This document shows positions 13,765 to 19,034 of a stretch of DNA of 19,034 nucleotides, one piece after another. The position numbers and the translations under genes are program-made. The stretch comes from JADFMN01 sp964529975 (GTDB lineage: Bacteria; Armatimonadota; Fimbriimonadia; Fimbriimonadales; Fimbriimonadaceae). The notes beneath the pieces were generated by a model that saw only the letters and a list, made by a program, of their open reading frames with translations, ran no database searches and was not told the DNA's origin. Position 1 is the stretch's first letter; every line of letters starts with the position of its first letter. Location: the NCBI GenBank assembly GCA_964529975.1, contig CAZGXW010000055.1:1-19034 (forward strand), read 5' to 3'.

Positions 13765-15243
13765 CATCATGGGGAACAGCAGGACTTCGCGAAGGACGTC
13801 CGCCCCGGTCAAGAGCATTGCCAATCGGTCGATTCCGAACCCGCAACCACCCGTCGGCGGCATGCCGGACTCGAGGGCGTAGAGAAACTCCTCGTCCATC
13901 GGGTGCGCTTCGTCATCGCCGCGCTCGCGCTCGACGATCTGGTGCTCGAACCGCTCCCGCTGGTCGATCGGGTCGTTGATCTCGCTGAACGCGTTGCAGA
14001 TCTCGCGGCCAAGCACGTAGCCCTCGAACCGCCGCGTGAACCCTGGGCGAGCGGGATCCTTCTTGGCAAGCGGCGAGGTCTCCAAGGGGTAGCCGACGAC
14101 GAACGTCGGCTCCTGCAGGCGAGGCTCCACGAAGACCTCGAGAAGCTTCTCGATCAGACCCCCGAGGTGCTGCTCGTCTTCGGCGACGATCCTCTTGCCG
14201 GTCGAGGGGTTCATGACCTCTCGCGAGCCCAGCGCTGCCTGAGCCTTCTCCAGGCTTGAGAGGTCGTTTGCGGTCAGGCCGCTCGCCTTTTCGATCTCCG
14301 CGAGCAGGTCGACCCGCCTCCATGGCTTGCTGTAGTCAATGCCTTGGACGACTGTAGAGCCGTAAACCTCTATGCAGACGTGCCGGAAGAGACCTTCCAT
14401 CCGCTCCATCATCGTTTCGAGGTCGACGTACGCCTCGTAGAACTCGCAGAGCGTGAACTCCGGGTTATGCCGGTTCGAGACGCCCTCGTTTCGGAACACC
14501 CTTCCGATCTCGTAGACCTTGGGGACGTCGCCGCAGATGATCCGCTTCAAGTACAGCTCAAGCGAGATCCGCAGTTTCACGTCCATGTCGTAGGCGTTGT
14601 AATGGGTCTCAAAAGTGCGTGCCGCCGCTCCACCCGCCTCTAACTGCAGCATCGGGGTCTCGACCTCCAAGTAGCCCAGGGAGTCGAAGTAGTTTCGGAC
14701 CGACGTCACGATGCGCGACCGGTCGAGGAGCATCTTTCTGGCTTCCGGGTTGCAGACGAGGTCGAGGTGGCGGTGGCGGTAGCGCTCTTGGACGTCGCTC
14801 AGGCCGTACCACTGCTGCCCATCCTTCTCCTTTCCAAGAGGCAAAACCTGGAGGGATTTGCTCAGCGGCGTGAGTGTTCGGACGTGGATCGACTTCTCCC
14901 CAGTCTTAGTGGTGAAAAATTCACCAGTGACTCCGATATGATCTCCCACGTCGAGGAGGCCAAAAACCTCCCAAAGCAAGTCGCCCAGGTCGTCCTTCTT
15001 GAAGTAGCCCTGGATCCGGTCGTCGCCGTCGCTGAGGTGGGCGAAGGCGGCCTTGCCCATGAGGCGCATCGAAACCAGTCGGCCAGCGAAGGAAACGGCC
15101 TTGCCCTCATCGAAGGAGGCGAGCAACCCCTCTGCTGAGCCATCGACGGGGAACTTCTCGACAGCGTAGGGGTCAGCCCCGAGTTCGCGCAACCTGGCCA
15201 GCTTCTCCAGCCGGAGTTCGCGCAGGGGCCTTTCCTCGCTCAT
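13729..15243 (-). CDS. lysS: Lysyl-tRNA synthetase, class II
   Basis: A 504-residue enzyme that charges tRNA-Lys. The N-terminal anticodon-binding OB domain includes VSFAGRLVSMRLMGKAAF and DDRIQGYFKKDDL. Motif 1 is around VRNYFDSLGYLEVETPML; the LysRS hallmark GGAAARTFETHYNAYDMD and LRISLELYLKRIICG follow. Motif 2 is VYEIGRVFRNEGVSNRHNPEF and motif 3 is GGCGFGIDRLAMLLT. I chose the ATG at 15243 (MSEERPLRELRLEKLARLRE), as the frame upstream to 15375 runs through the str promoter region and lacks homology-like sequence. TAGAAT lies 10 bases before it. Faces rpsL divergently across 339 bases. Confidence 0.96.
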   Translation of the reverse strand: MSEERPLRELRLEKLARLRELGADPYAVEKFPVDGSAEGLLASFDEGKAVSFAGRLVSMRLMGKAAFAHLSDGDDRIQGYFKKDDLGDLLWEVFGLLDVGDHIGVTGEFFTTKTGEKSIHVRTLTPLSKSLQVLPLGKEKDGQQWYGLSDVQERYRHRHLDLVCNPEARKMLLDRSRIVTSVRNYFDSLGYLEVETPMLQLEAGGAAARTFETHYNAYDMDVKLRISLELYLKRIICGDVPKVYEIGRVFRNEGVSNRHNPEFTLCEFYEAYVDLETMMERMEGLFRHVCIEVYGSTVVQGIDYSKPWRRVDLLAEIEKASGLTANDLSSLEKAQAALGSREVMNPSTGKRIVAEDEQHLGGLIEKLLEVFVEPRLQEPTFVVGYPLETSPLAKKDPARPGFTRRFEGYVLGREICNAFSEINDPIDQRERFEHQIVERERGDDEAHPMDEEFLYALESGMPPTGGCGFGIDRLAMLLTGADVLREVLLFPMMRPRHEGGEAED

Positions 15244-15253
15244 CGTGCGGCGG

Positions 15254-15259
15254 ATTCTA
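15254..15259 (-). promoter_or_regulatory. -10 box TAGAAT for lysS
   Basis: On the minus strand TAGAAT lies 10 bases before the lysS ATG, giving a leader of a few bases at most. TTGACG (15271-15276) is only 11 bases upstream and too close to be a standard -35. No ribosome site is seen. Confidence 0.5.
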
Positions 15260-15340
15260 CTCAGACCTAGCGTCAAAACCAGGGGTGTGCGGCCAGGCGT
15301 CCCAGCGGGGCAGGAGTGCAGGTTCAAAATGGACTCAGGA

Positions 15341-15365
15341 GGGCAGGGTTGCCCAGGAGCCTGGG
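15341..15365. repeat. Two overlapping small inverted repeats before the str promoter
   Basis: GGGCA-GGGT-TGCCC (15341-15354) and CCCAGG-AG-CCTGGG (15352-15365) are adjacent, sharing three bases, and end 3 bases before the -35 box. They lie between the divergent lysS and rpsL genes and may be binding sites or transcript hairpins. No known motif was matched. Confidence 0.4.
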
Positions 15366-15402
15366 ACCTTGACAATTTTCAACCTGGGACAGCATACTGT
15401 CC
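15360..15402. promoter_or_regulatory. Candidate operator repeats overlapping the str promoter
   Basis: CCTGGGAC occurs at 15360-15367 and again at 15383-15390, a period of 23 bases, on either side of the -35 box. GGACAG-CATA-CTGTCC (15387-15402) is a perfect inverted repeat covering the -10. A third partial copy, inverted (GTCCCAG), is at 15299-15305. This spacing suits a protein bound on one helix face; no regulator is identified. Confidence 0.4.
15369..15398 (+). promoter_or_regulatory. str operon promoter
   Basis: A perfect -35 TTGACA (15369-15374) and a -10 CATACT (15393-15398) are 18 bases apart. This is the only full consensus-type -35 in the window, which fits a strong ribosomal-protein promoter. 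Transcription would begin near 15405, leaving a leader of about 180 bases before rpsL. Confidence 0.7.
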
Positions 15403-15403
15403 A

Positions 15404-15442
15404 CCTGTCGCGCCTAGTGCGTGACAGGGGGCTCGCGCCCCC
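15404..15442 (+). other. Stem-loops at the 5' end of the str leader
   Basis: CCTGTC...GACAGG (15404-15428) forms a stem that can be extended by CGC/GCG inside, and GGGGGC-TCGC-GCCCCC (15427-15442) forms a second. They share two G residues, so they are adjacent or partly exclusive. They would be the first structures in the rpsL leader RNA. AAGGAGG follows at 15443-15449 but no start codon is placed behind it. Confidence 0.45.
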
Positions 15443-15500
15443 AAGGAGGCACGCCTTCGGACCGAGGAAACGACGAACGATCGACTCGACCTATAGCGGG

Positions 15501-15530
15501 CCCCTTGTGCGAGAAGCACGGGGTTTTCTT
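15501..15530 (+). terminator. Terminator-like hairpin (attenuator) in the str leader
   Basis: CCCCTTGTGC (15501-15510) pairs with GCACGGGG (15516-15523) around loop GAGAA, with a two-T bulge, followed by TTTTCTT. It lies 52 bases before the rpsL start and downstream of the promoter, so read-through control (attenuation) is plausible. Which signal would control it is not visible; a ribosomal protein or antitermination factor is an inference. Confidence 0.5.
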
Positions 15531-15582
15531 GTCTTAAGGAACGCTGGGCAGCCCGCAAAAGCCGCGAGAAACTGAGGTCTGA

Positions 15583-15966
15583 ATGCCGACGGTCAATCAA
15601 CTGGTACGAAAAGGGCGGTCGATCTCGACTGTGAAGTCGAAGTCGCCGGCGCTGAAGCGCAACCCGTTCCGACGGGGAGTGTGCACGGTCGTCCGCACCG
15701 TCACCCCAAAGAAGCCGAACTCCGCGCTGCGCAAGGTCGCCCGCGTCAGGCTCACCAACGGCATCGAAGTCACCGCCTACATTCCTGGTGTCGGCCACAA
15801 CCTGCAGGAGCACTCGGTCGTGCTCGTCCGCGGTGGTCGTGTCAAGGATCTACCGGGCGTTCGTTATCACATCGTTCGTGGCACGCAGCAGACCTCAGGC
15901 GTCGCCAACCGACAGAAGAGCCGCAGCAAGTACGGCGCGAAGCGACCTAAGAAGGCCGCCAACTAA
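15583..15966 (+). CDS. rpsL: 30S ribosomal protein S12
   Basis: A 127-residue decoding-centre protein. The hallmark segments are TPKKPNSALRKVARVRL (K43, K44) and VRGGRVKDLPGVRYHIVRGT (K88, D89). The lysines at the classic streptomycin-resistance positions are unchanged, so this allele should be of the sensitive type. Asp89 is the residue that is beta-methylthiolated in many bacteria. GAGGT lies 4 bases before the ATG. First gene of the str operon, behind a long structured leader; rpsG follows after 18 bases. Confidence 0.99.
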   Translation: MPTVNQLVRKGRSISTVKSKSPALKRNPFRRGVCTVVRTVTPKKPNSALRKVARVRLTNGIEVTAYIPGVGHNLQEHSVVLVRGGRVKDLPGVRYHIVRGTQQTSGVANRQKSRSKYGAKRPKKAAN

Positions 15967-15984
15967 GGGAGACAGGAGAAGCAC

Positions 15985-16455
15985 ATGCCACGAAAAGGAC
16001 CCGTCCAACAGCGCAGAATCCTCCCCGACCCCGTCTACGGCAGCGAGCTGCTTCAGCGGTTCATCAACCGCCTGATGCTCGACGGCAAGAAGGTCAAGGC
16101 CGAGCACATCGTCTATACGGCGCTGGCCCAGGCTGCCAAGAAGGTGGAAGCAGAGCCGCTCGACGTCTTTGAGAAGGCCATCTCAAACATCGCGCCGAGC
16201 GTCGAAGTGCGCCCCCGCCGCGTGGGCGGCCAGACGTACCAGGTTCCCATGGACGTGCGCCCGGACCGGCGCCGCACGCTCGCTCTCCGTTGGCTCGCCC
16301 AGAACTCGCGCAAGCGCTCTGGCCGGACCATGGTCGACAAACTTTCGAACGAACTGGTCGACGCGTTCAACAACACCGGCAACGCGGTGAAGAAGAAAGA
16401 AGACACCCACCGCATGGCGGACGCCAACAAGGCGTTCAGCCACTACAGGTTCTAA
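15985..16455 (+). CDS. rpsG: 30S ribosomal protein S7
   Basis: A 156-residue primary binder of the 3' domain of 16S rRNA, and in enterobacteria the translational repressor of the str operon. Recognised by MPRKGPVQQRRILPDPVYGS, LLQRFINRLMLDGKKVKAE, VEVRPRRVGGQTYQVPMDV, RWLAQNSRKRSGRTMVDK and the C-terminal HRMADANKAFSHYRF. Length is normal. GGAG lies about 9 bases before the ATG. Whether S7 autoregulates here is not shown by the sequence. fusA begins 4 bases after its stop. Confidence 0.99.
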   Translation: MPRKGPVQQRRILPDPVYGSELLQRFINRLMLDGKKVKAEHIVYTALAQAAKKVEAEPLDVFEKAISNIAPSVEVRPRRVGGQTYQVPMDVRPDRRRTLALRWLAQNSRKRSGRTMVDKLSNELVDAFNNTGNAVKKKEDTHRMADANKAFSHYRF

Positions 16456-16459
16456 GTCT

Positions 16460-18595
16460 ATGCCGCGAAGCCACCCGATCGAACTCATCAGCAACATCGG
16501 CATTGCCGCGCACATCGACGCCGGCAAGACGACGACGACCGAGCGCATCCTCTATTACACTGGCCGGACCCACAAGATCGGCGAGGTGCACGACGGCGCC
16601 GCGACGATGGACTGGATGGAGCAAGAGCAGGAGCGAGGCATCACGATCACCTCGGCCGCCACGTCTGCGTTCTGGAAGGGTTCGAAGAAGGACAAGCCCG
16701 AGCACAAGATCAACATCATCGACACGCCTGGGCACGTCGACTTCACGGTCGAGGTCGAGCGCTCCTTGCGCGTGCTTGACGGTGCCGTCGCAGTGTTCTG
16801 CGCCGTAGGTGGCGTCCAGCCGCAGTCTGAGACGGTCTGGCGACAGGCCAACAAGTACGGCGTTCCACGCGTCATCTACGTGAACAAGATGGACCGCCTC
16901 GGCGCGGACTTCTTCAACGTCATCGACCGCATTAAAGAGCGGCTCGGTGCGAACTGCGCGCCGATCCAGATTCCGATCGGAGCCGAGTCGCAGTTCCGTG
17001 GCTATGTCGACCTCATCACAATGAAGGCGGCCCAGTACGACCCGGACGACATGACCGGCAAGACGTTCCAGGAGACCGAGGTTCCGGCAGAACTCGTCGC
17101 AAAGGCGACCGAGTACCGCGAGAAACTGATCGACGCAATCACGCTGTACGACGAAGCGATCGCGGACAAGTACCTCGAGGGCAACGAGATCACTGAGGCC
17201 GAACTCAAGGCCGCCCTTCGTGTCGGCACGATCACGAACAAGGTGGTTCCTATCCTCTGCGGTTCAAGTTTCAAGAACAAGGGCGTGCAGGCTTTGTGCG
17301 ACGCCATCGTCGATTTCCTGCCGTCCCCGGTCGACGTCGAGTCGATCAAGGGCATCGATCCGGACACCGAGAAGGAACTGGCGCGCAAGCCGTCCGACAA
17401 GGAGCCGTTCAGCGCGCTCGCGTTCAAGATCATGTCGGACAAGTTCGTCGGGCGTTTGACATTCATCCGCGTGTATTCGGGCGTTCTCAAGAAGGGCACT
17501 CACGTCTCGGTCACCTATCGTGATCCGCAGACCAACGACCTCAGGACGCGCAAGGAGCGCATCGGTCGCATCCTTGAGATGCACGCGAACGACCGGCAGG
17601 ACGTCGATGACGTGTTCGCCGGAGAGATCGTGGGCGTGATCGGCCTTGGCGACGCAAAGACGGGCTACACGGTGTGCGACCCGGACAACGAGATCGTGCT
17701 TGAGAGCATCCGCTTCCCCGAGCCGGTCATCCAGATCGCCATCGAGCCGAAGAGCCGCGCCGACCAAGAGAAACTCGGCACGAGCCTTCAGCGCTTGGCG
17801 GAAGAGGATCCCACGTTCCGTGTCAGCACGGACGCGGAGAGCGGCCAGACGATCATCAGCGGCATGGGAGAGCTGCATCTCGAGATCATCGTCGACCGCC
17901 TCAATAGAGAGTTCGGAGTGCAGGCGAACCAGGGTAAGCCCCAGGTCGCTTACCGCGAGACGGTCACTCAAACGGCGAAGGCCGAAGGGAAGTTCGTCAG
18001 GCAGACGGGTGGTTCTGGCCAGTACGGCCATGCGCACATCCAGATCGAGCCTGCCGAGCAAGGCAAGGGCTTCGAGTTCTTGAACAAGGTCGTCGGCGGA
18101 TCGATCCCGAAGGAGTACATCCCGGCGGTCGAGAAGGGCGTGCGCGAGGCGATGCTCGCGGGCGTCGTCGCCGGTTACCCGGTCGTCGATGTGAAGGTGT
18201 CCGTCACGGACGGCTCCTACCACGAGGTCGACTCGAACGAGAACGCGTTCAAGCAGGCAGGCATCCTTGGCTTCCGCGAGGCCATGAAGAAGGCCAAGCC
18301 GGTCTTGAAGGAGCCGATCATGCACGTCGAGGTGACGACGCCGGAGCAATACGTCGGCGACGTCGTCGGCGACTTGAACAGCCGGCGAGGAAGGATCGAA
18401 GGCATGGAGCCAGCGGCAGGCGGCGTGACGATCATCAACGCGCACGTCCCGCTCTCTGAGATGTTCGGCTATGTCACGACCCTGCGGTCGATTACCCAGG
18501 GGCGCGCGAACCCGAACGTCACCCCGTCGCACTACGAAGAAGTTCCGAACAGCATCGCGAACGAAATCATGGAGAAGGCCCAAGGCGGCCGATAA
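16460..18595 (+). CDS. fusA: Elongation factor G
   Basis: A 711-residue GTPase that drives ribosome translocation. G1 is AAHIDAGKTTTTE (residues 16-28), the switch I RGITITSAATS, G3 DTPGHVDF at 88-95, and G4 NKMD at 142-145. Domains II to V follow, with the domain IV loop region YRETVTQTAKAEGKFVRQTGG and GQYGHAHIQIEP, and the end HVPLSEMFGYVTTLRS and EEVPNSIANEIMEKAQGG. Length and motifs are those of canonical EF-G. The start lies 4 bases behind rpsG with only a weak ribosome site, so translation is probably coupled. Confidence 0.99.
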   Translation: MPRSHPIELISNIGIAAHIDAGKTTTTERILYYTGRTHKIGEVHDGAATMDWMEQEQERGITITSAATSAFWKGSKKDKPEHKINIIDTPGHVDFTVEVERSLRVLDGAVAVFCAVGGVQPQSETVWRQANKYGVPRVIYVNKMDRLGADFFNVIDRIKERLGANCAPIQIPIGAESQFRGYVDLITMKAAQYDPDDMTGKTFQETEVPAELVAKATEYREKLIDAITLYDEAIADKYLEGNEITEAELKAALRVGTITNKVVPILCGSSFKNKGVQALCDAIVDFLPSPVDVESIKGIDPDTEKELARKPSDKEPFSALAFKIMSDKFVGRLTFIRVYSGVLKKGTHVSVTYRDPQTNDLRTRKERIGRILEMHANDRQDVDDVFAGEIVGVIGLGDAKTGYTVCDPDNEIVLESIRFPEPVIQIAIEPKSRADQEKLGTSLQRLAEEDPTFRVSTDAESGQTIISGMGELHLEIIVDRLNREFGVQANQGKPQVAYRETVTQTAKAEGKFVRQTGGSGQYGHAHIQIEPAEQGKGFEFLNKVVGGSIPKEYIPAVEKGVREAMLAGVVAGYPVVDVKVSVTDGSYHEVDSNENAFKQAGILGFREAMKKAKPVLKEPIMHVEVTTPEQYVGDVVGDLNSRRGRIEGMEPAAGGVTIINAHVPLSEMFGYVTTLRSITQGRANPNVTPSHYEEVPNSIANEIMEKAQGGR

Positions 18596-18610
18596 CGGAG
18601 AACCCTAGTC

Positions 18611-19034
18611 ATGGCACGAGAAAAGTTCCAAAGGACAAAACCGCACGTAAACGTCGGCACGATTGGGCACGTCGACCACGGAAAGACGACCCTCACGGCC
18701 GCCATCACTGGCGTCCTCGCTCAGAAGGGCCTCGCAAAGGCCGCTCGGTACGAGGACATCGACAACGCGCCCGAGGAGAAGGCGCGAGGCATCACCATCA
18801 ACATCTCGCACCAGGAGTACGAGACGGACACGCGCCACTATGCGCACGTCGACTGTCCTGGCCACGCCGACTTCATCAAGAACATGATCACCGGCGCCGC
18901 GCAGATGGACGGCGCGATCCTCGTCGTCTCGGCCACCGACGGCCCGATGCCGCAGACGCGCGAGCACATCCTGCTCGCACGCCAGGTCGGCGTCCCGCAC
19001 ATCGTTGTTTACATCAACAAGGTCGACCTCGTCG
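18611..19034 (+). CDS. tuf: Elongation factor Tu, N-terminal part (cut by window edge)
   Basis: 141 codons and one base are present before the window ends. The product delivers aminoacyl-tRNA to the ribosome. G1 is GHVDHGKT (19-26), RGITIN is switch I, G3 DCPGHADF (81-88) and G4 NKVD (136-139). The common NTSHVEY segment reads NISHQEY here, a mild variant. GGAGA precedes the ATG by about 9 bases; the gap from fusA is 15 bases. Fourth gene of the str operon. Confidence 0.98.
   Translation, partial: MAREKFQRTKPHVNVGTIGHVDHGKTTLTAAITGVLAQKGLAKAARYEDIDNAPEEKARGITINISHQEYETDTRHYAHVDCPGHADFIKNMITGAAQMDGAILVVSATDGPMPQTREHILLARQVGVPHIVVYINKVDLV

Noticed and set aside
15271..15276. TTGACG on the minus strand as the -35 of lysS
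   Set aside because: The spacer to TAGAAT is only 11 bases, too short for a standard sigma-70 promoter.
15244..15375. A 44-residue N-terminal extension of LysRS
   Set aside because: It would cover the str promoter and its repeats; MSEERPLRELRLEKL at 15243 is a normal LysRS start, and a -10 box lies just before it.
15443..15449. AAGGAGG in the str leader as the ribosome site of a leader peptide
   Set aside because: No ATG, GTG or TTG stands at a usable distance downstream, so no small gene can be supported.
17264..18583. A 439-codon minus-strand frame opposite fusA
   Set aside because: EF-G on the plus strand is certain; the antisense frame has Arg/Asp/Leu/Val-rich low-information sequence and no motif.
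1..19034. CRISPR arrays, tRNA or rRNA genes, insertion sequences, integrases
   Set aside because: No regularly spaced repeats, cloverleaf-type sequence, rRNA segment or transposase/recombinase motif was found on reading both strands.

Overview
This is a GC-rich bacterial chromosomal window. The lineage is inferred, not proven. The mix of a fused SecDF, a YggS–SepF pair (SepF is the FtsZ anchor of Gram-positives, cyanobacteria and some deep-branching phyla), a LolA-like exported protein and a secretin-N-like exported protein suggests a deep-branching, probably double-membraned organism. Armatimonadota (Fimbriimonadia-like) is my best guess; Chloroflexota or a relative is possible. Several genes have a TAGAAT/CATAAT-type -10 hexamer only 6-12 bases before the start codon, which suggests that leaderless or very short-leader mRNAs are common here.

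Positions 1-2387 are an accessory region. The 3' end of an RHS/YD-repeat gene carries a variable tip after its DPTGL core motif. A small gene overlaps its end in the usual place of an immunity gene. Next come about 390 bases of non-coding, hairpin-rich DNA with a degenerate dispersed repeat, then a small predicted lipoprotein gene broken by an apparent single-base frameshift.

Positions 2388-7221 hold mostly exported and housekeeping genes: a LolA-like periplasmic protein and a ROK sugar kinase (minus), a BCP-type peroxiredoxin (plus, divergent from the kinase), two exported proteins of unknown role including one with secretin-N-like domains (minus), and a sugar phosphate isomerase/epimerase-like TIM barrel (plus).

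Positions 7299-13710 hold core genes: secDF (protein export), trpE (tryptophan synthesis, convergent with secDF and sharing a CTAG stop), yggS and sepF (PLP homeostasis and cell division, divergent from trpE, closed by a strong intrinsic terminator), then leuD (leucine synthesis) and a DUF192 protein. lysS (lysyl-tRNA synthetase) runs in from the right on the minus strand.

Positions 15244-19034 are the str operon, rpsL-rpsG-fusA-tuf, with tuf cut by the window edge. Its roughly 180-base leader holds a promoter, direct and inverted repeats around the promoter elements, and a terminator-like hairpin suited to attenuation. No tRNA, rRNA, CRISPR array, insertion sequence or integrase gene was seen. 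The most unusual items are the RHS tip with its partner gene, the recurrent start-proximal -10 boxes, the str leader architecture, and the GC-rich hairpins at all four convergent gene ends.
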